Shown piece by piece: positions 56,420 to 64,000 of a DNA stretch of 64,000 nt (positions are counted from its first letter, which is position 1; every line of letters begins with the position of its first letter). The DNA comes from Nocardioides deserti (GTDB taxonomy: Bacteria > Actinomycetota > Actinomycetes > Propionibacteriales > Nocardioidaceae), in the NCBI RefSeq assembly GCF_014266025.1, contig NZ_JACMYC010000003.1, positions 124,001 to 188,000 of the forward strand, given 5' to 3'. A model generated the notes under the pieces. It was given only the letters and a program-made list of their open reading frames with translations. It searched no databases and was not told where the DNA came from. The position numbers and the translations under genes were made by a program.

Positions 56420-58633
56420 TCACTTCTTCTTGCTGACCCAGAACTTCAGGACCTGGGTGTCCGACTTCGTCGTGTCGTTGCCGAGGTACTTCACGCGGAC
56501 CTTCTTCTGGCCCGGCTTGCCGTACGACCCGAGCTTCACGGTGATCTTGCCGTTCGGCTTGAGCGTCACGGTGCGCGCCTTGCCGTAGCCGAACACCTTG
56601 ACCTTGCCCGTCGCGGCCTCGCCCTCGGTGCGGACGGCGACCTTGATCCGGACCTTCTTGCCGACGGTGACCTTGGCTGGCTTCTTCTGCGCGGTGAGGT
56701 TCGCCGCCGCCTTGGGGCCGGGGCCGGCCGCCGCCACCGTGGTGGTGAGGACGGCGCCCTGCTCGGTGGTCAGGGTGATGACGTCACCGGGCGTCGCCGA
56801 GGCCGGGACGGCGAGGTCGATCTGCGCGGTCCGGTCGGTGACCGGGAAGGTGCCGATGGTCTCGCCGCCGAGGGTGGCGGTGACCGTGCCGTCGGCGGGC
56901 GCGCCGAGCGAGGTCAGACCGAGCTTCTCGATGGTGAACGACGCGGTGCTGCCCGGCTGGACGTTCGCCGGGATCGTCGAGAAGACCTGGCGCTGGGCGA
57001 AGTCCGGGGAGATCGGGTCGTTGCCGGCCAGGTAATCGCGCCACAGCTCGGCGTCGAGGAGACCGGTGTCGGTGTAGGTGCCCTCGGTGAAGGCACGGAA
57101 GTTGTCACCACCGGTGGCGAGGAACGACAGCGTGGAGACCGTGTACGTGCGGTCGAGGTCGAGCGGCTCGCCGTCGATGCGGACCGAGGTGATCCGCTGG
57201 CCCGCCGGCTTGCTCGGGTCGGCGGTGACCCGCACGTTGTCGGACATCCCGAGCTGGAGGTAGGGCCGCGACGGGACGTTGCCCTCGTCGTCGGTCTGCC
57301 ACTGCTGCTCGAGCACCTTCTTCAGCGAGGCACCGGTGAGCTCCACCAGCGCGACGGTGTTGTTGAACGGCAGCACCGCGTTCGCCTCGGCGAAGGTGAC
57401 GACGCCGTCGGTGTTGGCCGGGTTCTCCGCGGTGTCCCCCGCGAAGAGCAGGTCGGCGCGCAGGCCACCGGGGTTGGTGAGGCCGAGGTCGGGCTCGGCG
57501 ATCTCCGAGAGGCCGTCGCGCAGGGCGTTGGCGACCAGGCCGCCGAGCGTCGACTCCGAGGCGCGGTCGTCGCGCTTGCCGTCGGCGAACGCGGTGGTGA
57601 TGTCGCCGGTGATCGTCGCGACCGGCTCGTTGCCGACCTCGGCGGCCGCGTCGAGCGCGGCCTCGGTGATCTCGGCGACCTCGGCCACGCGGGGCAGGGT
57701 CAGGTCGGCCTCGGCGGCGCGGGCGACGTTGCTGGCGGCGTACGCCGTCACCTCGCCGGTGGCGTCGTCGACGGTCAGGTCGACGCGGCCGATGTTCTCG
57801 CCGTAAGAGCCGGTCTGCACGATCGGGCGGGTGCCGGTGTCCCAGGCGTACTGCTTGTGGGTGTGGCCGGTGAAGATGACGTCGACCTCGGGAGCGGTGT
57901 CCTCGACGATGTCGGCGAAGACGCCGCCGGCGGCGACCTCCTCCTCGAGGGTGGAGCCGTCGGGGGTGCCGGCGCCGGCGCCCTCGTGGTACTCCGCCAC
58001 GAGCACGTCGGCCTCGCCGTTGGCCTCGTCGCCGTCGGAGAGCTCGGCCGCGACACGGTTGACCGCCTCCACCGGGTCGCCGAAGGAGATCGAGGTGATC
58101 CCGGCCGGGCTGACCAGCGCGGGGGTCTCCTCGGTGACGACGCCGATGACACCGACGGTCACGCCGCCGACCTCGTAGGTGGCGTACTCGTCGAGGACCG
58201 GCTCCTCGGTGCCCTGCTTGTAGACGTTCGCGCCGAGGTAGTCGAAGTCGGCGGCGTCCTGCACCCGGCCCTGGAGGTCGGCGAAGCCGCGGTCGAACTC
58301 GTGGTTGCCGACCGCGGAGCCGGCGAGATCGAGCGCGTTGAGCACGTCGATGGTCGGCTGGTCCTGCTGGTTCGACGAGGCGAAGAGCGAGGCGCCGATG
58401 TTGTCGCCGGCGGAGAGGAACAGGGTGTTGGCGTCACCGGCCTCGGCGCGGACCTGCTCGACCGTGGTGGCGAACTTCGTGGTGTTCGCGTCGATCCGGC
58501 CGTGGAAGTCGTTGATGTTGAGCAGCGTGATGTCGACGGTGGCGGCGTGGGCGGGGGCCGGGACGAGCACCAGCGTCGTGGCGGCGACGGCGAGCCCGAG
58601 GGGCGCGACGAACCGCTTGGGGGTGGCAGGCAT
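56420..58633 (-). CDS. secreted 5'-nucleotidase/metallophosphoesterase (UshA/NutA-like)
   Basis: A 737-residue exported enzyme. A signal peptide ends AHA near residue 30; the calcineurin-type domain shows ITLLNINDFHGRID (about 34-47), FLSAGDNIGAS (about 71-81), VGNHEFDRG (about 107) and VIFTGHTHKQY (about 250), the metal ligands. The 5'-nucleotidase C-terminal domain follows (SESTLGGLVANALRD, about 355; SFLATGGDNFRAF, about 500). The last 120 residues form an Ig-like, Lys-rich domain. It would dephosphorylate nucleotides outside the cell. GGAG lies nine bases before the ATG, and a PHO-box-like repeat lies upstream. Confidence 0.94.
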   Translation of the reverse strand: MPATPKRFVAPLGLAVAATTLVLVPAPAHAATVDITLLNINDFHGRIDANTTKFATTVEQVRAEAGDANTLFLSAGDNIGASLFASSNQQDQPTIDVLNALDLAGSAVGNHEFDRGFADLQGRVQDAADFDYLGANVYKQGTEEPVLDEYATYEVGGVTVGVIGVVTEETPALVSPAGITSISFGDPVEAVNRVAAELSDGDEANGEADVLVAEYHEGAGAGTPDGSTLEEEVAAGGVFADIVEDTAPEVDVIFTGHTHKQYAWDTGTRPIVQTGSYGENIGRVDLTVDDATGEVTAYAASNVARAAEADLTLPRVAEVAEITEAALDAAAEVGNEPVATITGDITTAFADGKRDDRASESTLGGLVANALRDGLSEIAEPDLGLTNPGGLRADLLFAGDTAENPANTDGVVTFAEANAVLPFNNTVALVELTGASLKKVLEQQWQTDDEGNVPSRPYLQLGMSDNVRVTADPSKPAGQRITSVRIDGEPLDLDRTYTVSTLSFLATGGDNFRAFTEGTYTDTGLLDAELWRDYLAGNDPISPDFAQRQVFSTIPANVQPGSTASFTIEKLGLTSLGAPADGTVTATLGGETIGTFPVTDRTAQIDLAVPASATPGDVITLTTEQGAVLTTTVAAAGPGPKAAANLTAQKKPAKVTVGKKVRIKVAVRTEGEAATGKVKVFGYGKARTVTLKPNGKITVKLGSYGKPGQKKVRVKYLGNDTTKSDTQVLKFWVSKKK

Positions 58634-58795
58634 GTGGGCGATCTCCAGGTGGGGGTGACGGGCGCGTGCCCGATGACGGCCCCGGATGCAGGCAGCAGCG
58701 CACGCCATCGCCGTCGACAGACGACGTCCCGAGACGAGCGCGAGCAAGCGGAAACCTTCCGGCACGAGGGGCGGACGGCCGATGAGGCCGCTGTC

Positions 58796-58850
58796 ACCCT
58801 AATACGACACCGGACCCTTTCGACCTCACCCGAGGTGACGAACAGGTGAC
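58796..58850 (-). promoter_or_regulatory. PHO-box-like direct repeats and -10 of the 5'-nucleotidase gene
   Basis: On the minus strand GTCACC occurs twice exactly 11 bases apart (58850-58845 and 58839-58834), the unit and period of PhoP-bound PHO boxes (GTTCACC repeats) of actinobacteria. About 33 bases downstream is TAGGGT (58801-58796), a -10 candidate, leaving a leader of about 155 bases. This fits phosphate-starvation control of the nucleotidase and perhaps the nuclease. Confidence 0.55.
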
Positions 58851-58884
58851 CAATCGCCGACAGGTTCGGCCGTCAGCGCGCGGG

Positions 58885-59502
58885 TCAGCGGGCGCCGGCG
58901 CCCAGCGCGCGGCGCTGCTTCCAGGCGTCGCGGAAGAACTCGTAGCCCGACCACAGGGTCAGCGCCACCGCGACGACGAGGCACGCCTGGAAGACGTAGA
59001 AGAGCACCTCGCCGGGCACCTCGAGCGCGTCGGGCAGGTCGGGGTCGCGCAGGGGCAGGACGAGCCCGCCGAGGGCGAGCGCCTGCATCGTCGTCTTGAG
59101 CTTGCCGAGGTTGGCGGCCGCGATGACGACGCGCTTGGCGACGGAGAGCCGCAGCAGCGTCACGCTCCACTCGCGGACGAGGACGACGATCGTCACCCAC
59201 CACCAGATGTCGCCCACGATCGACAGTCCGATGAAGGCCATGCCGGTGATCGCCTTGTCGGCGATGGGATCGGCGATCTTGCCGAAGTCGGTGACCAGGT
59301 TGCGTGCGCGGGCGATGTCACCGTCGATCTTGTCGGTGATCATCGCGACGACGAAGAGCGTGTAGGCCACGCAGCGCCACAGGATCGAGTCGCCGCCGTC
59401 CACGAGCAGCGCCCAGCCGAAGAACGGCACCATCACGATGCGCAACGTGGTGAGCACGTTGGGCAGGTTCAGGTTCGACACCTGCGGCTGGGTCTCGCTC
59501 AT
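58885..59502 (-). CDS. pgsA: CDP-diacylglycerol-glycerol-3-phosphate 3-phosphatidyltransferase
   Basis: A 205-residue integral membrane enzyme making phosphatidylglycerophosphate or, in mycobacterial relatives, a related phospholipid. The CDP-alcohol phosphotransferase signature is clear: [20 protein letters not shown] followed by ADPIAD (about 57-82). About five TM segments are present. Its ATG overlaps the rimO stop (ATGA). The rimO-pgsA pairing followed by cinA-clgR is the usual actinobacterial order; here 7 kb separates pgsA from cinA. Confidence 0.93.
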   Translation of the reverse strand: MSETQPQVSNLNLPNVLTTLRIVMVPFFGWALLVDGGDSILWRCVAYTLFVVAMITDKIDGDIARARNLVTDFGKIADPIADKAITGMAFIGLSIVGDIWWWVTIVVLVREWSVTLLRLSVAKRVVIAAANLGKLKTTMQALALGGLVLPLRDPDLPDALEVPGEVLFYVFQACLVVAVALTLWSGYEFFRDAWKQRRALGAGAR

Positions 59503-61001
59503 GCGTGCGCCTCCTGCACGATCGGCTCGGCGTAGAGGTCCGCGCCCTCGGCGTCGACGACGACCGCGGTGACGAGGTCGCCGACCCGCGCGCGGTGGCC
59601 GAGGAGGTACGTCGACCCGTCGACCTCGGGGCCCTGGTGCGCGGCGCGGCCCTCGACCGAGAGCTCGCCGTCCTCGTCGGTCACCGACTCGACCAGCACC
59701 TCGACGGTCTCGCCGAGCCGCTCGAGCGCGCGCTGGGCGGTGAGCTCCTCGACCAGGGCCGTGACGTGCTCGGCGCGGGCGCGGACCTCGTCCTCGTCGA
59801 GCTTGCCGTCGTAGCTCGCGGCCTCGGTGCCGTCCTCGTCGGAGTAGCCGAAGACGCCGGTGACGTCGAGCCGGGCGGCGACCAGGAAGTCGCACAGCGT
59901 CTGCAGGTCCTCCTCGGTCTCGCCGGGGAACCCGACGATCACGTTGCAACGCACGCCCGCCTCGGGCGCGTGGCCGCGGACCTGCTCGAGCAGGCCGAGG
60001 AAGCTCTCCGGGTCACCGAAGCGACGCATCCGGCGCAGCACCGACGCGCTCGCGTGCTGGAAGCTGAGGTCGAAGTACGGCACGACGCCCGGCGTGGTCG
60101 CGATCGCCTCGACCAGCCCGGGGCGGGTCTCGGCGGGCTGCAGGTAGGAGACGCGCACCCGGTCGACGCCGTCGATGGCGGCCAGCTCGGGGAGCATCGT
60201 CTCCAGCAGCCGCAGGTCGCCGAGGTCCTTGCCGTAGGACGTGGAGTTCTCGCTCACCAGGAACAGCTCGCGGACCCCCTGGGTGGCCAGCCACTGCGCC
60301 TCCTGGAGCACGTCGCTGGGCCGGCGGCTGACGAAGGAGCCGCGGAAGGCCGGGATCGCGCAGAACGAGCAGCGCCGGTCGCAGCCGGAGGCCAGCTTCA
60401 GCGGGGCGGTCGGCCCGCCGTCCAGCCGGCGGCGTACGGCGCGGGGGCCGGTGGCCGGCGCGCCCTGGCCGATCTCCGCGGTCGACGTGGGCGCCGAGCC
60501 GTGGCCGGGAACCGCGAGCGTCGACGCGGCGCGCTCGACCGGGGAGATCGGCAGCAGCCGGCGGCGGTCCTGCGGCGTGTGCGGGTGGTGGGCCTCCCCC
60601 GCCACGATCGAGCGCAGCCGCGCGGCGATGTCGGGGTAGTCGTCGAAGCCGAGGACCGCGTCGGCCTCGGGCAGCGACTCGGCCAGCTCCTTGCCGTACC
60701 GCTCGGCCATGCACCCGACCGCGACCACGGCCTGGGCCTTGCCCCGCCCGCCGGCGGACGGCTTGAGGTCGGCGGCCTCGAGCAGCGTGTCGACGGAGTC
60801 CTTCTTGGCGCTCTCGACGAAGCCGCAGGTGTTGACCACCACCGTGTCGGCGTCCGCCGGGTCCTCGACGAGGCGGAAGCCGTCAGCCTCGAGCCGGCCG
60901 GCGAGCTCCTCGGAGTCGACGTCGTTGCGCGCGCACCCAAGGGTCAGCAGCGCCACCGAGAGCGGGGGCGTCGGTCCGGGGCGGGTGTCTGCTGCAGTCA
61001 T
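59499..61001 (-). CDS. rimO: ribosomal protein S12 methylthiotransferase
   Basis: A 500-residue radical SAM enzyme adding a methylthio group to the beta carbon of Asp in ribosomal protein S12. The N-terminal UPF0004 cysteines lie in [12 protein letters not shown] (about 21), [11 protein letters not shown] (about 56) and VGCMAERY (about 95), for the auxiliary cluster; the radical SAM motif is [18 protein letters not shown] (about 205-222). A TRAM domain ends the protein. About 50 residues between the two parts ([12 protein letters not shown] to RRRLDGG) are longer than in E. coli, as in other actinobacteria. pgsA is coupled downstream. Confidence 0.96.
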   Translation of the reverse strand: MTAADTRPGPTPPLSVALLTLGCARNDVDSEELAGRLEADGFRLVEDPADADTVVVNTCGFVESAKKDSVDTLLEAADLKPSAGGRGKAQAVVAVGCMAERYGKELAESLPEADAVLGFDDYPDIAARLRSIVAGEAHHPHTPQDRRRLLPISPVERAASTLAVPGHGSAPTSTAEIGQGAPATGPRAVRRRLDGGPTAPLKLASGCDRRCSFCAIPAFRGSFVSRRPSDVLQEAQWLATQGVRELFLVSENSTSYGKDLGDLRLLETMLPELAAIDGVDRVRVSYLQPAETRPGLVEAIATTPGVVPYFDLSFQHASASVLRRMRRFGDPESFLGLLEQVRGHAPEAGVRCNVIVGFPGETEEDLQTLCDFLVAARLDVTGVFGYSDEDGTEAASYDGKLDEDEVRARAEHVTALVEELTAQRALERLGETVEVLVESVTDEDGELSVEGRAAHQGPEVDGSTYLLGHRARVGDLVTAVVVDAEGADLYAEPIVQEAHA

Positions 61002-61056
61002 GGTCGTCGCCGAGTATGACCGGCCGAGGACGCCACCCGCGAACCGTCGACGCCGC

Positions 61057-61455
61057 TCAGACCGGTTCCGTGTCCGGTTTCACGGCAAGGACCGGGCAGA
61101 CCGCCTCGAGGATCACCCGCTGCGCGACGCTGCCCATGAGCAGCTTGCCGACCGGCGTCCGCCGGCGCAGGCCGAGCACGACCAGGCGCACCTGCTCCGC
61201 GCCGGCGATCCGCAGCAGCTCCTCGGCGACGTCCGCCACGACGACCTGGCGCACCTCGTGCTCGACCCCGGCGAGGTCGTCACCGACGTGGGCCAGCACC
61301 TCCGGGGCGGCGAAGCGCCGGTCGACGTACGCATCGCCCTTGCTGCCGTTGACGATCAGCAGCCGGTAGCCGCGGTGCCGCGCCTCCGCCGCGGCGTGCC
61401 GCACGGCGGCCCTCCCGAACTCGTCGGGCGTGAAGCCCACCAGGATCGTGCTCAT
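61057..61455 (-). CDS. universal stress protein
   Basis: A 132-residue single-domain Usp. It opens [20 protein letters not shown] and carries the ATP-type loop [20 protein letters not shown] (about 96-115), with the G-2x-G-9x-G-S arrangement expected for nucleotide-binding Usps. Its ATG overlaps the tctA stop (ATGA), so it is the last gene of the tricarboxylate transporter operon; a regulatory role for uptake is possible (inference). Confidence 0.9.
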   Translation of the reverse strand: MSTILVGFTPDEFGRAAVRHAAAEARHRGYRLLIVNGSKGDAYVDRRFAAPEVLAHVGDDLAGVEHEVRQVVVADVAEELLRIAGAEQVRLVVLGLRRRTPVGKLLMGSVAQRVILEAVCPVLAVKPDTEPV

Positions 61456-63005
61456 CGGTCCACCAGCTCTCCGTCGTCGGTCCGTTCCCCTGCCTCCGGC
61501 GTTGCCCGGCCGTCCGTTCGTGGACGGCCCGGGCGCAGCCGGGCGAGCACGAAGGGCGCCAGGAGGAGGAGCGCGACCACCGCGTAGACCGCGACGGCGA
61601 GCGGCTCGTCGACGAGACCGGAGGCGGAACCACCGGAGATGGCAAGCGCCTCCCTTGCCTTGGACTCCAGGATCGGCCCCAGGATGACGCCCAGCACGAG
61701 CGGCAGCACCGGCAGCCCGAACCGCCGCATCGCCAGGCCGAGGAGCCCGAAGACGAGCAGCAGGAACAGGTCGAAGGCGTCGAGGTTGACTGTGTAGGCA
61801 CCGAGCGAGGCGAAGAACAGGATGCCCGAGTAGAGGTAAGGACGCGGCACCCGCAGCAGCCGGGCCCACAACGGCGCGAGCGGGAGGTTGAGCACCAACA
61901 GCAGGGTGTTGCCGATCAGGAGGCTGGCGAGCAGCGTCCAGACCAGGTCCGGCTGCTCGGTCATCAGCTGGGGGCCGGGCTGGATGCCGTAGCCCTGCAG
62001 GGCCGCCAGCATGATCGTCGCGGTCGCGGTGACGGGGAGGCCGAGCGCGAGCAGCGGCACGAAGGTGCCGGCCGCGGAGGCGTTGTTGGCGGCCTCCGGC
62101 CCGGCGACGCCCTCGATGGCGCCCCGACCGAACTCCTCCGGGTGCTTGCTGAGCTTCTTCTCGGCGAGGTAGGAGAGGAACGTCGGGGTCTCGGCGCCGC
62201 CGGCTGGGACCGCACCGAAGGGGAACCCGAGGGCCGTGCCCCGCAGCCACGGGCCCCACGAGCGGCGCCAGTCGTCCTTGCCCATGAACGGCTGCCCCAC
62301 GGGCGTGATCTGCATGGGCGTGCGGCGGAGGTGGGCGGCCACCCACAGCGCCTCGCCGAGCGCGAAGATCCCAACGGCCACCACCACGATGTCCAGGCGG
62401 TCGGCGAGCTGGGTCGTGCCGAAGCCCAACCGCGGCTGCCCGGTGTTGAGGTCCAGGCCGACCAGGCCGATCGTGAGGCCGAGGAACAGCGCGATGAAGC
62501 CGCGCAGCCGGGAGGTCCCGAGGACTGCCGTCACCAGCACCAGCGCCATGATCGTGATGGCGAGGTACGACGGCGCGCCGATGCGCACTGCGACGTCCGC
62601 GAGAGCGGGCGCGAAGAAGACCACGCCCAGCGTGCCGGCGGTGCCGGCGATGAAGGAGCCGATCGCCGCGGTGGCCAGCGCCTGGGCCGCTCGGCCGGCC
62701 TTGGCCATCTTGTTGCCCTCGATCGCGGTCATCACCGACGACGACTCGCCGGGAGTGTTCAACAGGATCGAGGTGGTCGACCCGCCGTACATCCCGCCGT
62801 AGTAGATCCCGGCGAACATGATGAACGCCTGGGTCGGCTCCAGGCCGTAGGTCACCGGCAGCAGCAGCGCCACCGCCATCGCCGGCCCGATGCCCGGGAG
62901 CACGCCGACGAAGGTGCCGAGGAGCACGCCGAGGGCGGCCCAGAGGAGGTTCTCGGGGGTGACCGCGGACTCGAGGCCGCCCCACAGGAGCGAGAGGTTG
63001 TCCAT
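61452..63005 (-). CDS. tctA: tripartite tricarboxylate transporter, large permease TctA
   Basis: A 517-residue permease with about 11 TM segments. The family signature is the early [21 protein letters not shown] (about 31-50) and the repeat-related [20 protein letters not shown] (about 258-277). It moves citrate or other carboxylates driven by an ion gradient together with TctB and TctC. ATG 63005 overlaps the tctB stop by one base (TGATG); a GTG three bases upstream is the alternative. Confidence 0.94.
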   Translation of the reverse strand: MDNLSLLWGGLESAVTPENLLWAALGVLLGTFVGVLPGIGPAMAVALLLPVTYGLEPTQAFIMFAGIYYGGMYGGSTTSILLNTPGESSSVMTAIEGNKMAKAGRAAQALATAAIGSFIAGTAGTLGVVFFAPALADVAVRIGAPSYLAITIMALVLVTAVLGTSRLRGFIALFLGLTIGLVGLDLNTGQPRLGFGTTQLADRLDIVVVAVGIFALGEALWVAAHLRRTPMQITPVGQPFMGKDDWRRSWGPWLRGTALGFPFGAVPAGGAETPTFLSYLAEKKLSKHPEEFGRGAIEGVAGPEAANNASAAGTFVPLLALGLPVTATATIMLAALQGYGIQPGPQLMTEQPDLVWTLLASLLIGNTLLLVLNLPLAPLWARLLRVPRPYLYSGILFFASLGAYTVNLDAFDLFLLLVFGLLGLAMRRFGLPVLPLVLGVILGPILESKAREALAISGGSASGLVDEPLAVAVYAVVALLLLAPFVLARLRPGRPRTDGRATPEAGERTDDGELVDR

Positions 63006-63526
63006 CACAGGATCCCGTCGAGCAGGCCGGGGCTCAGCGGGATGCCGAGCCCGACGTAGAAGGCGTACCAGCTGCCGACCGACATCACGCCGCCCACGAG
63101 CACGTCACGCACCAGGGTGGTGCTGCCGAGGGCCCAGGCGGCCCCCGCGAACAGCAGCGCGCCGGAGATGGCCCAGCCGAGGACGTCGATGGTTGCGATC
63201 GTGAGGACGAGGACGCCGACGAGCTTGCCGACGGTGACCCAGTCCGCGGGGGTGTCGAGGTCGATGTCCTCGCCGTCCTCCGCCTCGGGGCGCGAGCCGC
63301 GGAGCGTCGCGACGACCAGCAGGACGGCGAGGACCACCAGCACCCCACCGACGACGAACGGGAAGACCCGGGGGCCGACGGGATCGGCGAAGCCGACCTC
63401 GAGGGTGGTGGCGTCGTAGACGGTGTAGCCGCCGAGCGCTGCCAGGCCGGCGGCCAGGCCCAGCTGCGGTCGGTCGACGGGAGCCGGTCCCGGAGCCGCC
63501 GTCGTCTCGTGCGCGGTCGCGGTCAC
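63005..63526 (-). CDS. tctB: tripartite tricarboxylate transporter, small subunit TctB
   Basis: A 173-residue membrane subunit with four TM helices (for example [18 protein letters not shown] and [20 protein letters not shown]) and the conserved GxxxFP-type region [13 protein letters not shown]. The loop between TM2 and TM3 is acidic ([12 protein letters not shown]). It assists TctA. GTG 63526 overlaps the tctC stop (GTGA). Confidence 0.92.
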   Translation of the reverse strand: MTATAHETTAAPGPAPVDRPQLGLAAGLAALGGYTVYDATTLEVGFADPVGPRVFPFVVGGVLVVLAVLLVVATLRGSRPEAEDGEDIDLDTPADWVTVGKLVGVLVLTIATIDVLGWAISGALLFAGAAWALGSTTLVRDVLVGGVMSVGSWYAFYVGLGIPLSPGLLDGIL

Positions 63527-64000
63527 AGCAGACCGACCTCCTCCAGTGTCGACGCGACGCGCGCGTCCTGCTCGTCCAGGAACCGGCCGAAGTCGTCGCC
63601 GGTGACCAGCGCGTCGGTCCAGCCGTTGTCCTCCAGGGCCCGCCGCCACTCCGGCGACGCGTGCATCTCCTCGATGAAGGCGATGAGCTCGGCGCGGCGC
63701 TCCTCGGAGAGGTCCGGCGGGGCGAGGACGCCACGCCAGTTGGTGAAGACCAGGTCGATTCCCGACTCGGTCAGCGTCGGCACGTCCGCGGCCGGCCCGC
63801 GGGCCAGCCGCTCCTCGCCGGAGACCGCCAGCACCCGCAGCTCCCCGGCGGCGATCTGGCCCTCGAACTCCCCGAGTCCGGAGAACCCGACCGCGATCTT
63901 GTCGCCCAGCAGGGCGCTGGTCAGCGGACCACCGCCGTCGTACGGGACGTAGCGCACCGTGGACGGCTCGATGCCGACCGCCTCGGCGAGCTGCATCGGG
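63523..64000 (-). CDS. tctC: tripartite tricarboxylate transporter substrate-binding protein TctC (partial)
   Basis: The C-terminal part (about 158 residues) of an extracytoplasmic binding protein of the TctC/Bug family; the N-terminus and signal peptide lie beyond the window. Family features are VRYVPYDGGGPLTSALLGDK, ADVPTLTESGIDLVFTNWRG and the acidic helical end ALVTGDDFGRFLDEQDARV. It would capture a carboxylate for TctAB. The gene order tctC-tctB-tctA-usp, all overlapping, defines one operon. Confidence 0.93.
   Translation of the reverse strand, partial: PMQLAEAVGIEPSTVRYVPYDGGGPLTSALLGDKIAVGFSGLGEFEGQIAAGELRVLAVSGEERLARGPAADVPTLTESGIDLVFTNWRGVLAPPDLSEERRAELIAFIEEMHASPEWRRALEDNGWTDALVTGDDFGRFLDEQDARVASTLEEVGLL

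Noticed and set aside
1..64000. CRISPR arrays, integrases, transposases or attachment-site repeats
   Set aside because: No regularly spaced repeats or mobile-element proteins were seen; the tRNA genes are not flanked by a partial 3'-end duplicate that would mark an integrated island.

Overview
The window is chromosomal DNA from a very GC-rich actinomycete. Several signs point to the Nocardioidaceae (Nocardioides-like): strong GC bias at third codon positions, frequent GTG starts, mycobacterial-type LexA boxes, many leaderless genes with a TAnnnT box 6-7 bases before the start codon, a ClgR-type regulator, a DUF3046 protein beside the recA neighbourhood, and an actinobacterial sulfur-operon leader peptide. 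This assignment is inferred from gene content; no rRNA gene is present. I see no insertion sequence, prophage, integrase or CRISPR array. The text looks like a stable core region carrying accessory inserts.

Layout. 0-10 kb: a small Lys-rich protein, then on the minus strand an AurF-like diiron oxygenase with a ferredoxin-fused FprB reductase, a GH25-like lipoprotein, thrS, tRNA-Val(CAC) and a class IV aminotransferase; a plus-strand tRNA-Gly/Cys/Val cluster; and an unusual LicD-methyltransferase fusion. 9.9-10.7 kb: a 585-base hairpin-rich gap and a small gene under a perfect LexA box. 10.7-18 kb: a K+ channel and a YihY protein facing an AidB-like dehydrogenase across a 17-base symmetric promoter, an SLC13 transporter, and glyA. 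18-23 kb: sulfur assimilation, comprising a leader peptide, sulfite reductase, a zinc-ribbon protein, APS reductase, a sirohydrochlorin chelatase and a cysteine desulfhydrase-like enzyme. 23-26 kb: a HipA-like kinase/DUF3037/Cys-rich operon flanked by secreted proteins. 26-28 kb: recX-recA with a LexA box.

28-35 kb: a tightly overlapped five-gene operon (GT2, DUF2064, methyltransferase, molybdopterin oxidoreductase, membrane protein) facing a GT-C-like membrane protein, then an epimerase and an MTA-phosphorylase-type enzyme. 35-45 kb: DUF3046, DinB, a frameshifted acetyltransferase, an ABC exporter, a zinc alcohol dehydrogenase, a VOC protein, a WYL regulator, a GH3 enzyme and a small acidic protein. 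45-51.5 kb: lhr-nei2, clgR and cinA. 51.6-58.6 kb: a GH15 enzyme and a secreted nuclease plus 5'-nucleotidase pair preceded by a PHO-box-like repeat. 58.9-64 kb: pgsA, rimO and a tripartite tricarboxylate transporter (tctCBA) operon ending in a universal stress protein; tctC runs off the window.

How the parts may work together. The sulfur block converts APS to sulfite and sulfide and makes siroheme, with a cysteine-type leader peptide as probable control. LexA probably controls recA and a tiny leaderless gene. The extracellular nuclease and nucleotidase would release phosphate from DNA. rimO, pgsA, cinA, clgR, DUF3046, recA and recX are usually close neighbours in actinobacteria; here they are spread over 34 kb by accessory insertions.
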